From: Trueperaceae bacterium
Lineage (GTDB): Bacteria > Deinococcota > Deinococci > Deinococcales > Trueperaceae
Direction: 5' to 3'
DNA length: 64,000 nucleotides
Assembly (NCBI GenBank): GCA_036381595.1
Contig: DASVCN010000034.1
Span: 1 to 64,000, forward strand
Part shown: piece after piece, positions 44,262 to 53,489 of the stretch
Position numbering within the stretch: position 1 is the stretch's first letter
Layout: each line of letters opens with the position of its first letter
Program-made: the position numbers and the translations under genes
Notes under the pieces: model-generated
What the model was told of the DNA's origin: nothing
The model's database searches: none
Seen by the model: the letters and a program-made list of their open reading frames with translations, nothing else

Positions 44262-46181
44262 ATGTCCGTCATTTCCAAGTCGTTCCCCATGGACGTTTCG
44301 AAGTACCAGCCGCTGAGCCTCGACCCGAGCAAGTCGAGCCTCAGCGCAGAGGAGCGGCGCCAGTGGGAGACGAACATCGGCCTCATGCGCGACGTCATCG
44401 TCTTCTTCACGGCCGTCGCCGGCGCCCGCGGCCTCTCGGGCCACACCGGCGGAGCCTACGACGTCGTGCCCGAAGCGCTCCTCGCCGACGGCTTCATGCG
44501 CGGCTCCGACCGGGTCTACCCGGTCCTCTTCGACGAGGCCGGCCATCGGGTGGCGCTGCAGTACGCCCTCTCGGCCTTCAACGGAGCGATGGCGTTCGAG
44601 GAGCTCCTCTACTACCGGGAGGAGAACAAGGCCCTCTACGGGCACCCCGAGATAGACGAGGAGCGGGCCATCGGCTTCGCTTCGGGAAGGCTCGGGCACC
44701 TGTGGCCGTTCGTCAACGGCGTGGCCATGGCGAACCCCGACAAGGCGGTCATCCTGCTCGGCTCCGACGGCTCGCAGATGGAGGGGAACGACGCCGAGGC
44801 GGCCCGCCTGGCCGTCGCCAAGGACCTGAACGTCAAGCTGCTGCTCGACGACAACAATGTGACCATCGCCGGGCACCCGGACGAGTACCTGCCCGGCTTC
44901 GACATGACTCGCACGCTGGGCGGCCACGGCCTCACCACGGAGGCGGGTGACGGGGAGGACCTCGACTCGGTCTATACCCGCTTCCAGCGTGCGCTGGCAC
45001 ACCCGGGCCCGGTCGCGGTGATCAACCACCGGCCCATGGCGCCCGGCCTCCCCGAGATCGAGGGGAAGCCCGCCGGTCACGAGGTCATAGGCGCTGACGC
45101 CGCGAAGCAGTACCTCCTTAGCCGCGGCCATGAGGCGGCGGCGCGCTACCTCGAGGGTGTTACCAAGCACGAGGAGAGCCGCCGCTACCGGGGCTCGAGC
45201 GACGAGTTGGGTTCGAACCGGAAGACCTTCGGGAAGGTCGTCTCGGACCTGATCGACGAGATCCCCGAGGCGCAGCGCAGCGAGCGGATCATGGTGATCG
45301 ACAGCGATCTCGCCGGCTCTACCGGCCTCAACACCATCGCCAAGCGTCATCCCGAAGTCTTCGTCGCTTCCGGCGTCATGGAGCGGGGCAACTTCTCGGC
45401 CGCGGCCGGCTTCGGTTTCGAGGAGGGCAGGACCGGCGTCTTCTCGACCTTCTCCGCCTTCCTGGAGATGGTCGTCTCGGAAGTCACGATGGCCCGCCTC
45501 AACCGCTCTAACGTGCTCTGCCACTTCTCGCACGCCGGCGTCGACGCCATCGCCGACAACACCAGCCACTTCGGCATCAACATCTTCTTCGCCGACAACG
45601 GGGTCGAGCAGCAGGGGACCACTCCCCTCTACTTCCCGGCCGACGCCCACCAGTTCGAGGCGGTCGTCAAGCGGATCCTCTGGGAACCGGGCGTCCGCTT
45701 CCTGTTCAGCACTCGCTCCGAGGTGCCGTTCGTCCTCGACGAGGAGGGCCGAGGCCTCTACGATCCGCAACGGGGCTACACATTCGAACCCGGCAAGGAT
45801 GAGGTCGTCCGCGAGGGGAACGCCGGCTGGGTGGTCTCGTTCGGCGAGATGCTCTACCGCTCGCTAGACGCCGTGGAGCGGTTGCGCGCCGACGGTCTCG
45901 ACGTGGGCCTCATCAACAAGCCGACCATCAACGTGGTCGACGAGGAGACGATGAAGCTGCTGGGCGGGTCGCCGTTCGTGTTCGTGGTCGAGGGGCTCAA
46001 CCGGAAGACGGGGCTGGGCTCGCGGTTCGGCAGCTGGCTGCTCGAGCGGGGCTACTCCCCTCGCTACGCCAGCGCGGGCGTGACGAAGATCGGGGAGGGC
46101 GGAACCTGGGCGCAACTGGGGCACCAGGGCCTGGGCAGCGACGACCTGGTGAAGCGGATCGAGGCGTTGGCGAAAGGCTGA
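44262..46181 (+). CDS. transketolase-like thiamine-diphosphate enzyme
   Basis: 639 residues, full-length Tkt architecture (PP, Pyr and C domains) but diverged. ThDP motif GSDGSQMEGNDAEAARLAVA with DDNN 28 residues after the GSDG; LSGHTGGAYDVVPEALL near residue 60 resembles the transketolase entry; the Pyr domain has VASGVMERGNFSAAAGFGFEEGRTGVFSTFSAF with a Glu in the position that activates ThDP. The usual C-terminal transketolase signature is weak. It probably transfers C2 units or is a related ThDP enzyme; the substrate is not certain. AGGAGGTAGCC precedes ATG 44262. Confidence 0.85.
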   Translation: MSVISKSFPMDVSKYQPLSLDPSKSSLSAEERRQWETNIGLMRDVIVFFTAVAGARGLSGHTGGAYDVVPEALLADGFMRGSDRVYPVLFDEAGHRVALQYALSAFNGAMAFEELLYYREENKALYGHPEIDEERAIGFASGRLGHLWPFVNGVAMANPDKAVILLGSDGSQMEGNDAEAARLAVAKDLNVKLLLDDNNVTIAGHPDEYLPGFDMTRTLGGHGLTTEAGDGEDLDSVYTRFQRALAHPGPVAVINHRPMAPGLPEIEGKPAGHEVIGADAAKQYLLSRGHEAAARYLEGVTKHEESRRYRGSSDELGSNRKTFGKVVSDLIDEIPEAQRSERIMVIDSDLAGSTGLNTIAKRHPEVFVASGVMERGNFSAAAGFGFEEGRTGVFSTFSAFLEMVVSEVTMARLNRSNVLCHFSHAGVDAIADNTSHFGINIFFADNGVEQQGTTPLYFPADAHQFEAVVKRILWEPGVRFLFSTRSEVPFVLDEEGRGLYDPQRGYTFEPGKDEVVREGNAGWVVSFGEMLYRSLDAVERLRADGLDVGLINKPTINVVDEETMKLLGGSPFVFVVEGLNRKTGLGSRFGSWLLERGYSPRYASAGVTKIGEGGTWAQLGHQGLGSDDLVKRIEALAKG

Positions 46182-46308
46182 ACCGGGGAAGCGCTATAGT
46201 TGCAGCCTGAAACGCGCCGGCCCGACCAGCGGTCCGCGAAGCCGAACGGAAGCTGGTAGTGGCCGGTCAATTCGCGCCGGGGCGTCACCCACCCCGAGGA
46301 GGATCTCG

Positions 46309-48027
46309 ATGGCTCGTCGACTCACAGGCTTCTCGTTCGTACTGCTGCTCGTGCTGGGCACCGCTACCGCCCAGCCTCTGGCGAGCGTCCTCCCGCAGGA
46401 GACGATCTTCGCGGTCGGCACCGAGGGGATCGCTTCTCATGCGGACAAGCTGGAACCGATAATCGCCGAGGCGGAGCGGCTGGAGCTCGGCCAGGCGTTC
46501 CGCGACGCCTTCGGTTACGAGGACGAGCTCTCCACCGAGGTTCCCGAGGAGTTGGGCGACCTGGCGCCGCTCGACCTGGTCGGCCAGGAAGCCTGGCTCA
46601 CCGTCTCGATAAGTGACTTCAACCCGTTGCCGGCGCTGACCGCCGTGAGCCGGGTGAGCGGCGGGGCTGCCGACCAGCTGGGCGCCTCGCTCGAGGAGGC
46701 GGCCGCCCAGGAGGGCGCCACGACGCTCACCGAGGGCGACGTGACCATCTACCAGTTCCCCCTCGATTCCGAGGACGAGGGCTCGCCGTTCCAGGTGATG
46801 GCGGTTGCTCGATCGGGCGACGTGTTCGTCCTCTCGACCAACCCCGAGGTGCTTCGCGGCGTCCTGCGCCGCCTCGCCGGCGCGAACGAGCCCGGCTTCA
46901 CCGACAGCGAGGGGTACCGGGTGGCGCTCGACCCGCTGGGCAGCGGCAACGTCTACTTCTATCTGGACATGCAGAGGTTGGCAGGTGCGCTGCGCCCGCT
47001 GGCGAACGGCACGGGCTACGACCAGCTCATCCAGCGCGCCCTGGCGGGACTCGAGACGTTCGGCCAGATCGGCTCGGTGACGACCATCGAGCGGGACGGC
47101 TTCAGCTCCTCGTCGCTGCGCCTGCCCGGCACCGGCGACGAGATGGTGATGGCCCTGCTTTCCGGCCAGGAACCTGCTTCGCGGGAGCCCCTCGACTTCG
47201 TTTCGCCCGACGCGCTCGGCGTCCAGGTTACGAGCCTCGACATCCCCGCCTGGTGGGACTACCTGAGCGACGTGGCCCGGAGCAGCGACGAACTGGGCAA
47301 CCCGGAGCTCGACCAGATGATCACGCAGTTCACCGGCATCGACATCCGTACCGCACTGCTCGACTGGATGGGTGACGGCGCTGCCACCATCACCGGCGAC
47401 CTGGGCGCCCCGGTCCAGCCAGGCGTGCCCAGCGAGAACCTCCTGGGCAACGCGGTCTACATGATCGAGACGACCGACGAGCAGGCCGCCAGCCAAGGGC
47501 TCTCGATGCTCTTCGGCATGGTCGGCGGGATGGTGGCAGGCTTCGCCGACCCCACGGGCGCCGGAGCGCCGCAGGTCGCCCAGCGAGTCTCCTCGGGCGT
47601 TCAGGTGACCTCGTACAACGTCGCTCCCGGCGTCCACGTCGGTTTCGCGGTGACCGACGGCTGGGTGCTCATCTCCACTTCGGAGGAGGGGATGGACGCC
47701 GCTCTGGCAGCGCGCGCCAGCGGCACCGGCATCGGTGGAGTCCTGGGCCGGCTCGTGAGCGAGGTCCCTGACGAAGCCACCTCCTACGCCGTCAGCGACG
47801 TGCAGCAGACGCTGGAGCAGACCGGCGCGCAGATGGCCGCCCAGGTGCAGATGTTCGCCGGCATGACCGGTGGGGACATCGACTTCCAGGCGCTCGAGCA
47901 GGCCGGCGCGGCGATCCAGGAGTTCTTCTCGTTCCTCGCTCAGCGGGCCGGCGGCAGTGTCACCTACACGGTGCCGGAGGGCGCGGGGGTCTTCCGCGGC
48001 CACGGCATGACCGAATTCGACTGGTAA
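46309..48027 (+). CDS. exported protein, DUF3352-like
   Basis: 572 residues. Signal peptide RRLTGFSFVLLLVLGTATAQ; ASVLPQETIFAVGTEG opening, then repeated structural units that each carry an alpha/beta pattern (AVSRVSG..LEEAAAQ, VMAVARSGDVFVLSTNPEVLRGVL, GNVYFYLDMQRLAGAL, LGNAVYMIETTDEQAASQGL, VTDGWVLISTSEEGMDAAL). DUF3352-type proteins occur widely in cyanobacteria and Deinococcota with unknown role. ATG 46309 has GAGGATCTCG upstream. A minus-strand open frame of the same length is its mirror and not real. Confidence 0.8.
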   Translation: MARRLTGFSFVLLLVLGTATAQPLASVLPQETIFAVGTEGIASHADKLEPIIAEAERLELGQAFRDAFGYEDELSTEVPEELGDLAPLDLVGQEAWLTVSISDFNPLPALTAVSRVSGGAADQLGASLEEAAAQEGATTLTEGDVTIYQFPLDSEDEGSPFQVMAVARSGDVFVLSTNPEVLRGVLRRLAGANEPGFTDSEGYRVALDPLGSGNVYFYLDMQRLAGALRPLANGTGYDQLIQRALAGLETFGQIGSVTTIERDGFSSSSLRLPGTGDEMVMALLSGQEPASREPLDFVSPDALGVQVTSLDIPAWWDYLSDVARSSDELGNPELDQMITQFTGIDIRTALLDWMGDGAATITGDLGAPVQPGVPSENLLGNAVYMIETTDEQAASQGLSMLFGMVGGMVAGFADPTGAGAPQVAQRVSSGVQVTSYNVAPGVHVGFAVTDGWVLISTSEEGMDAALAARASGTGIGGVLGRLVSEVPDEATSYAVSDVQQTLEQTGAQMAAQVQMFAGMTGGDIDFQALEQAGAAIQEFFSFLAQRAGGSVTYTVPEGAGVFRGHGMTEFDW

Positions 48028-48076
48028 CGAACGAGATCTTGGGCATTCGCGTGAGTGTCCTTGGGTCCAGACTGAA

Positions 48077-48110
48077 GGGGGTGGCGCCGGCTCCCGCCGG
48101 CGCCACCCCC
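48077..48110. terminator. bidirectional hairpin between convergent genes
   Basis: 15-bp perfect stem GGGGGTGGCGCCGGC / GCCGGCGCCACCCCC with loop TCCC. No T-run either side; typical of high-GC convergent gene ends. Confidence 0.7.
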
Positions 48111-48118
48111 TCGGCCTC

Positions 48119-48802
48119 TCAGCCTACGATCAGGCGCCACAGCCCGGCGACCTGCGCCTCGAGCGCTGCCAGATCTCCATCGTTGTTCACGACCCAGTCG
48201 GCCTTGGCGGCCTTCGCCTCGAGCGGCCACTGAGCACGGTCGCGCCTCTCGAACTCCTCCCGCGGCAGGCCGCTTCGCTCCGCGACCCGCTGCGCCCGCA
48301 GTTCGGCCGGGGCGACGACGACCAGCACCCCTTCGAAGTTCGACTCGAGGCCGTTCTCGAACAGCAACGGTATGTCGTGGACGATCAGGGGCGGAGGATC
48401 CTCGCGCTCCTGGAACTGAGCCTGAAGCTCCCGGCCGCGTCGCCTCACCCACGGGTGGATCAGCGCTTCGAGCTTCCTTCGGGCATCGTCATCGGCGAAC
48501 ACCATCCGGGCGGTTCGCTCCCGGTCGAGCCCGCCATCTCTCACCAGCTCCGGATCCAGCTCGGCCGCGATCCGCTCCAGCACCTCGGGATCGTGGGTCG
48601 CCTCACGCGCCAGCAGGTCGGCATCGATGACCTCCGCTCCGCGCTCGGCCAGCAGCCGCGCGACCGTCGATTTGCCCGAACCGATGTTTCCAGTGAGGCC
48701 GATCACCCTGGGCCCCGGCTCGTCTCCCGATCGCTCCGAAACGCCCGGCTTGTCTCCCGATCGCTCCGCCACGCCCGACTCGTCTCCCGATCGCTCCGCC
48801 AC
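48119..48802 (-). CDS. coaE: dephospho-CoA kinase
   Basis: 227 residues. Last step of coenzyme A synthesis. P-loop VIGLTGNIGSGKSTVARLLAERGA starting near residue 33 (key GxGSGKST), then VIDADLLAREA, HPWVRRRGRELQAQ, VHDIPLLFENGLES and VVVVAPAELRAQRVAERSG, the normal order. Preceded by about 30 residues of three decapeptide repeats (VAERSGDEPG type) encoded by 30-bp repeats; the normal protein starts at RVIGLTG, where a GTG codon (48708) could be the true start. If GTG 48802 is used, the repeat is translated as an N-terminal tail. Confidence 0.93.
   Translation of the reverse strand: MAERSGDESGVAERSGDKPGVSERSGDEPGPRVIGLTGNIGSGKSTVARLLAERGAEVIDADLLAREATHDPEVLERIAAELDPELVRDGGLDRERTARMVFADDDARRKLEALIHPWVRRRGRELQAQFQEREDPPPLIVHDIPLLFENGLESNFEGVLVVVAPAELRAQRVAERSGLPREEFERRDRAQWPLEAKAAKADWVVNNDGDLAALEAQVAGLWRLIVG
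48712..48802 (-). repeat. 30-bp tandem repeat x3 at the coaE 5' end
   Basis: CGTCTCCCGATCGCTCCGCC with flanks repeats at 48721, 48751 and 48781 (30 bp each, one or two differences), in frame with coaE as a decapeptide. Confidence 0.8.
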
Positions 48803-48927
48803 GCCCCATTAGAACCCGGTCTGAAGCGCGGGAGGAACCGAAGGGGGAGCATTCCTGTTTAGATGAAGGCGTGGGGAGGCTGGGTCCCATCCTTTCGCTG
48901 CTGCCCAGGAGGCGTAAACGGCTCGAC

Positions 48928-50217
48928 ATGAGCCGCTTCGCTCCGCTGCCCGCCGGTGGCTACCTGGTAGGGGGGGCGGTTCGCGACACGCTGCTGGGGC
49001 GCGAGAGCAACGACCTCGACTGGCTGGTCGAGGATCCTCGGCTCGAGGCCGAGGCGGCCGGGGAGCGACTGGGTTCCAGACCTTTCCAGCTCGACGAAGA
49101 CCGCAACCACTGGCGTCTGGTGGCGGCCGAGCGAACGCTCGACTTCATCCCACTCGAGGGGAGTCTCGAGCGCGACCTCAGGTCGCGGGACTTCACCATC
49201 AACGCGCTAGCCGCCGACGAACGGGGCGAGATCACCGACGTGACGGGTGGTCTCGACGACCTCCGGCGCAAGGTCCTGCGGATGAACTCGGAGGCGGTGC
49301 TTCGCGAGGACCCTCTGCGGTTGCTGAGGGCCGTTCGGCTGCGGGCCCGGTTGGGCTTCAGCATCGAGCCCGCGACCAGGATGGCGGTTCGCGAAGGCGC
49401 CGAGCTGCTCGAGCGTGGGAACCAGCCGCTTCCCGCCTGGGAGCGCGTCCGCGAAGAACTCGACGCGATCATCCTCTCGCCGGCGCCCGGCTCGGCCATG
49501 TCGGAGCTCGAGGGACTCGGGCTGCTCTCCGTCTTCCTGCCCGAGTTGAGCCTCGCTCGAGGCGTTGACCAGGGTGGTTTCCACCACCTCGACGTGCTCG
49601 ACCACAGCCTCGAGGCGCTTCAGCGGGTAGCCACCATCTTCCCCGACGCGAGCGTCACCCTGCGCTGGGCGACCCTCTTCCACGACGTGGGCAAGCCGGA
49701 GACACGCGACCGGGGCGAGGACGGCAGGGTGCACTTCTACGGTCACGACCGCCGCGGCAGCGAGCTGGCCAGGAAGGCGATGAAGCGCCTGCGCCGACCC
49801 GCCGACGAGGTCGACGAGATAGCGGGACTGGTTCGCTACCACATGGTCCAACTGCCCCGCACCGAGAAGGAGGCGAGGCGCTTCGCCCACCGCCGCGGCC
49901 GGCTCCTCCCCGACCTGCTCAAGCTGATGATCGCCGACCGGGAGGCCGCGCGGGGGCCGCTTTCGAGCCAGGCCACCAGGAGGTCCTATCGGGTCGCCCT
50001 CTCGCGGATCGTGGCGATCCTGGACGAGGAGCCGCCGCCGGAACCTCTGCTCGACGGTCGCGAGGTCATGGAGCTGCTGGGGCTGGAGCCCGGTCCGCGA
50101 GTGGGCGAGGCGCTCCGCTTCATCGCCGAGGCCCGGGCGGTCGGCGACATACGGGAGCGGGACGAGGCGGTCTCGGCGCTGCACGAGTATGCCGAAACGC
50201 GCGGTTGGGCGCGATGA
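48928..50217 (+). CDS. CCA tRNA nucleotidyltransferase / poly(A) polymerase family protein
   Basis: 429 residues, class II nucleotidyltransferase. GGYLVGGAVRDTLLGRESNDLDWLV carries the GG..DxD catalytic signature; SRDFTINALA and REDPLRLLRAVRLRARLGF (RNA-binding signature) follow; an HD domain is present (ATLFHDVGKPETRD; about residues 235-242), as in CCA enzymes with phosphohydrolase activity or in poly(A) polymerases. ATG 48928 starts directly before the fold; the frame continues back to GTG 48871. Which of CCA addition, A addition or polyadenylation it does cannot be told by eye. Confidence 0.9.
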   Translation: MSRFAPLPAGGYLVGGAVRDTLLGRESNDLDWLVEDPRLEAEAAGERLGSRPFQLDEDRNHWRLVAAERTLDFIPLEGSLERDLRSRDFTINALAADERGEITDVTGGLDDLRRKVLRMNSEAVLREDPLRLLRAVRLRARLGFSIEPATRMAVREGAELLERGNQPLPAWERVREELDAIILSPAPGSAMSELEGLGLLSVFLPELSLARGVDQGGFHHLDVLDHSLEALQRVATIFPDASVTLRWATLFHDVGKPETRDRGEDGRVHFYGHDRRGSELARKAMKRLRRPADEVDEIAGLVRYHMVQLPRTEKEARRFAHRRGRLLPDLLKLMIADREAARGPLSSQATRRSYRVALSRIVAILDEEPPPEPLLDGREVMELLGLEPGPRVGEALRFIAEARAVGDIRERDEAVSALHEYAETRGWAR

Positions 50218-50238
50218 GCGACAGGGCCTTCTGACCCG

Positions 50239-50892
50239 GTGGACGCCGACCCCGCGGACCCTGACCACGTGACCCCTGACCCCATGGCCCCCGACCCCGT
50301 CGACCCTCACCCCGAGGCCCCTGACCCAGTGGCCCCTGACCCCCTTGCCTCCTGGAAGCGCTTCCTCCCCTTCCTGCCTTCGCTCCTGCTCGGCGCTGTC
50401 GGAGGCGTCTGGGTGGCCCTCTCGCCTCCGCGGTTCACCCGCGACCCGTCGCTGCCGCTCGTCCTCGTCTCGGCCGCCGCGCTCGCGCTCCTGCTCCTGG
50501 GGGCCGCCTGGCTGCTGGAGCGGCGCCTGCCCTCCTTCCGCCACGCCAGCCGGCTGCTCGAGCGGGCGCTCGCTCGCCTGCGACTCTCCCCGCTGGCGGC
50601 TCTGCTGCTGGCGGCCTCGACGGCGGCAGGCGAGGAGCTCTTCTTCCGCGGTGGGTTGATGCAGTTCGCCGGCCTCTGGGGGCAGGCGCTGCTCTTCGGC
50701 GCCCTCCACCCCGTCGACCGGCGAGGCTGGTCGTACACGCTTTTCACCTTCGTCGCCGGGCTCCTCTTCGGGTACGCGGTCCTGGTCACGGGCAGCCTCT
50801 GGACCGCTGTGCTGGCCCACTTTGCTGTCAACCTGCACGGCCTACTCTCGGGTCGGAGAAGGAGAGCCGGCCCCCAGCGACGCCTGGGGTAG
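50239..50892 (+). CDS. CPBP (Abi/CaaX-protease-like) intramembrane metalloprotease with pentapeptide-repeat tail
   Basis: 217 residues. N-terminal tail of seven xPDPx-type pentapeptides (APDPV, TPDPM, DPHPE), then four to five TM segments. Catalytic motifs: AGEELFFRGGL (EExxxR), LFGALHP (FxxxH) and AHFAVNLHG (HxxxN) at residues about 133, 155 and 193, as in CPBP proteases. Possible roles in protein processing or bacteriocin immunity are only family knowledge. GTG 50239 is 21 bases after the stop of the previous gene. Confidence 0.88.
   Translation: MDADPADPDHVTPDPMAPDPVDPHPEAPDPVAPDPLASWKRFLPFLPSLLLGAVGGVWVALSPPRFTRDPSLPLVLVSAAALALLLLGAAWLLERRLPSFRHASRLLERALARLRLSPLAALLLAASTAAGEELFFRGGLMQFAGLWGQALLFGALHPVDRRGWSYTLFTFVAGLLFGYAVLVTGSLWTAVLAHFAVNLHGLLSGRRRRAGPQRRLG
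50242..50349 (+). repeat. 15-bp tandem repeat coding pentapeptides
   Basis: Seven in-frame units (GCCCCTGACCCAGTG type). They form the acidic Pro-Asp N-terminal tail of the CPBP protease. Confidence 0.8.
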
Positions 50893-50936
50893 GGCCAACC
50901 AGAGGCAACGGACCTAGGAGGTAGAAGATCGGAGTC

Positions 50937-51578
50937 GTGGACTGGATCGTCAGTCACTCGCAGCTCGTCTCGTCGCTGGTGACGATCGCGACGCTCGTGG
51001 TCTGGCTCGTCTGGCTGCAACTGATGTACAACGACTACCGGAGCCGCCGACAGCCCAGGATGCTCATACATCAGACCGAAGGGGGCGGCCCGGGTTCCCA
51101 CTGCCTGCTCGTGAACCTGAGCCAGGACGTCATCCACGTGCAATGCGTGAGGGCGGTGAGCGTTTCGGCCGAGGGTGAGAGCGCCGTACCTTTGGGCGCC
51201 GACGCCGACCTGACGCACGCGACCGAGCTGGGTCCCGTCGAGCTGGAGAACACCATCCGCCAGGGGCCATTGCGGCAAGGCGACTTCATCCGGCTGGGGA
51301 GCTTCGAGGAGATCCTGGAGAAAGTGGTTGGGGCCAGCCCGGCCGAGGGGCACGAGTGGCTGGGACCCAACGACGTGCCGAACATCAAGCGTATCGAGAT
51401 CCGCGTCACGGCGGTCTACGGTCGCAGCGACCGCAGCGTGGGGGCGAGCCGCCGCTTCGAACTGGTCACACGGGACGACCTATTGAAGGTGAGGCCCATG
51501 GACACCTATACGACGCAGCTCTACAAGAGGCGCGACCGGAAGCGGGCGGAGCAGTGGCTGAAGCTGTGCCAGGAGTAG
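50937..51578 (+). CDS. membrane-anchored hypothetical protein
   Basis: 213 residues. One N-terminal TM (LVSSLVTIATLVVWLVWLQLMYNDYRS), then a cytoplasmic domain of about 175 residues (PRMLIHQTEGGG, CLLVNLSQDVIHVQ, RIEIRVTAVYG) and a basic C-terminus (YKRRDRKRAEQWLKLCQE). Mainly beta; no family recognised, though the topology is like small membrane regulators. GTG 50937 with CGGAG close upstream. Alone. Nothing else visible in 51579-51756. Confidence 0.65.
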   Translation: MDWIVSHSQLVSSLVTIATLVVWLVWLQLMYNDYRSRRQPRMLIHQTEGGGPGSHCLLVNLSQDVIHVQCVRAVSVSAEGESAVPLGADADLTHATELGPVELENTIRQGPLRQGDFIRLGSFEEILEKVVGASPAEGHEWLGPNDVPNIKRIEIRVTAVYGRSDRSVGASRRFELVTRDDLLKVRPMDTYTTQLYKRRDRKRAEQWLKLCQE

Positions 51579-51756
51579 TGAGGCTTCAAACCTGCGGAGC
51601 AGCACGAACCACGGCAACGCTCAACGCTCGAGCACGGGACGCCGGGGGGCTGGCGAAATGAGTGATCGAGGGAGCCTGGGGCCGCGGGCCTGCTGCTCCG
51701 CCGCGAGAAGGATAGCACCAAAATCCTGACTGCTTTCTGAACGGGTCGTCAGCTGC

Positions 51757-52143
51757 CTAGCGGTGTCCCTCGAGCAGCATCCGCACCGGCTCGTCGTCGA
51801 GCCGCCGCGCTTCGCAATCCTGGGTGTTGCGGCAGGCGGTCAGGTAGCGGAAGCGCCGCCCGTTCGAACCGGGTACCTCGGCCCTCAACAGTTGCAGGTA
51901 CTCCCTGATGCTGCTCCAGCCGCACAGGTCGCAGCAGAGGTGCGTGGTGGGGCTACCCGCTGCCGAAACCGGGAGGAGGCGAACGAGCTCGCGCTCCTGG
52001 CGGTCGCGGATTATCAGCGCGCCGTCGCCGCCCCGGTGGAGTTGGTAGTCGCGATTGCGGGGGATCAGCCTCGAATCGGTTGCCGGGAAGAACTCGAGCA
52101 CGATCTCTCGCGCCGAGTAGGTGTGCTTGGGCTCTTCACTCAC
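51757..52143 (-). CDS. hypothetical protein with Cys4 zinc-binding motif
   Basis: 128 residues. C-terminal half has CDLCGW and CRNTQDC separated by about 40 residues (C-x2-C ... C-x5-C), a treble-clef-like zinc site similar in layout to the FusB/FBP elongation-factor-G-binding C-terminus, but not proven. N-terminal part [22 protein letters not shown] is helical. GTG start overlaps the ribH stop (GTGA), so it is translationally coupled to lumazine synthase. Confidence 0.65.
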   Translation of the reverse strand: MSEEPKHTYSAREIVLEFFPATDSRLIPRNRDYQLHRGGDGALIIRDRQERELVRLLPVSAAGSPTTHLCCDLCGWSSIREYLQLLRAEVPGSNGRRFRYLTACRNTQDCEARRLDDEPVRMLLEGHR

Positions 52144-52649
52144 TCCGGATCCACGAGGGCGCCCGTTCGAGCCCGTTCCGAGGAGCGCAGTTGCGGCATG
52201 AGGGTGGCCATCTCGATGGCCGCGCTGGCCGACTCGGCCCCCTTGTTGCCCGCCTTGGTCCCGGCCCGCTCGATCGCCTGCTCGATGGTATCCACGGTGA
52301 GCACGCCGAATATTACCGGCAGTCCGGTTTCAAGCGATGCGCTCTGGACTCCACTCGAGACCATGCTGCAGACGTAATCGTAATGATCGGTAGCGCCGCG
52401 GATGACGGCGCCGAGGGTGACGATCGCGTCGTACCTGCCGCTTCGCGCCATCGTCCTGGCGGCCAGCGGGATCTCGACCGCTCCGGGCACCCAGCACACG
52501 TCGACCGAATCGCCCTTCACCGAGTGCCGGCGGAGGGAATCCATGGCCCCGTCGAGCAGACGCTTCGTGATGAAGTCGTTGAAGCGGGCGACAACGATCC
52601 CGATGCGCAACCCGCTTCCGTCGGCGCTTCCTTCGAAGACGCTCATCAC
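52140..52649 (-). CDS. ribH: 6,7-dimethyl-8-ribityllumazine synthase
   Basis: 169 residues. Penultimate riboflavin step. [23 protein letters not shown] at the N-terminus, [42 protein letters not shown] with the catalytic His in ATDHYDYV, and [27 protein letters not shown] near the C-terminus; the full set of phosphate- and substrate-binding residues appears. Other rib genes are not in the window. Confidence 0.97.
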   Translation of the reverse strand: MMSVFEGSADGSGLRIGIVVARFNDFITKRLLDGAMDSLRRHSVKGDSVDVCWVPGAVEIPLAARTMARSGRYDAIVTLGAVIRGATDHYDYVCSMVSSGVQSASLETGLPVIFGVLTVDTIEQAIERAGTKAGNKGAESASAAIEMATLMPQLRSSERARTGALVDPE

Positions 52650-52654
52650 CCCTT

Positions 52655-52735
52655 TATATCAGTTGCGCTCGGCTACGGTCCGCTGTGTCGGTTGCGCTCG
52701 GTCCGCTGTGTCGGTTGCGCCCGGCTCCGCTCAGG
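52655..52735. repeat. 23/29-bp tandem repeat, three units
   Basis: GTTGCGCTCGG at 52662 and 52691 and GTTGCGCCCGG at 52714, with GGTCCGCTGTGT between. Units differ by a 6-bp indel. In the gap between ribH and an exported protein. Confidence 0.6.
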
Positions 52736-53336
52736 GGAGCACGGCGGTGAGCACGAGGTCGTCCACCTGCTGACGTATCTCGTACTGGGGCGTGCCCTCG
52801 CCAGGGAAGCGCACGGTGAAGATGTTCCAGCCCGCTTCGAGCTCCAGGGTCACGTCGGTACCGGTGAGCGTGGCGGGCTTGTCGACGTAGATGAGCGAGA
52901 AGAAGCCCACCGGATCGTCGAGGCTGCTCACCCCGATGTAGAAGGCATCGGTCACCCGTTCGAAGGAACCGCTGTCGTTGCTGTCGACGTACATGTTGAC
53001 GCGGCCCTGCACGTAGTTGACGTTGTCGGGACTCACCCGGTACTCGTTCTGGAGCCCCGGCAGGAGGACCGCGCCCGAACGGAAGGAGCGCAACTCCTGA
53101 TCCTCGACCGGTTCGGCGGTGATGCTGAAGGTGCCCGCCACTGGGGTGACGGTAGCGATCTCCTCGCCCCAGACGCCATTACGGTCGACGATGTGGACCG
53201 CGACTCGGGTCTGCTCGGCGAGCGGGTCCTGGCTCTCGATGATCCCGCTGAGCTCTACACTCCTTTGCGCCACTCCGAACTGGAGCGCGAAAACGAGCAG
53301 AAATAGGGTCGTGAACCCGAAAAGACGTGATCTCAT
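52731..53336 (-). CDS. exported hypothetical protein (PPC/beta-sandwich-like)
   Basis: 201 residues. Signal peptide RSRLFGFTTLFLLVFALQFGVAQ. Mature part beta-rich with GIIESQDPLAEQTRVAVHIVD, VTPVAGTFSITAEPVEDQEL and a C-terminal GWNIFTVRFPG, suggesting one or two immunoglobulin-like or PPC domains. No catalytic motif. ATG 53336 follows TTGGAGACGCC; a longer frame to 53411 is unnecessary. Function unknown. Confidence 0.7.
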   Translation of the reverse strand: MRSRLFGFTTLFLLVFALQFGVAQRSVELSGIIESQDPLAEQTRVAVHIVDRNGVWGEEIATVTPVAGTFSITAEPVEDQELRSFRSGAVLLPGLQNEYRVSPDNVNYVQGRVNMYVDSNDSGSFERVTDAFYIGVSSLDDPVGFFSLIYVDKPATLTGTDVTLELEAGWNIFTVRFPGEGTPQYEIRQQVDDLVLTAVLP

Positions 53337-53489
53337 GGCGTCTCCAAACGCTGGCCAGCTTAGCATGGGGTCCCGCAGGCTGACATCTTCGCTCATTAAC
53401 AGTCCTTTCATACCTGCCGAAGGCGCATCGCGCGCGGAACGGACAGGCGGAAGGCTACTCGAGTTCGGTGGCCAATGATAACCGCTGGT

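Noticed and set aside
44145-45770. 541-aa minus-strand ORF
   Set aside because: Shadow of the transketolase-like gene.
46285-48003. 572-aa minus-strand ORF
   Set aside because: Mirror frame of the exported DUF3352-like gene; no ribosome site, no recognisable domain, composition typical of high-GC antisense frames.
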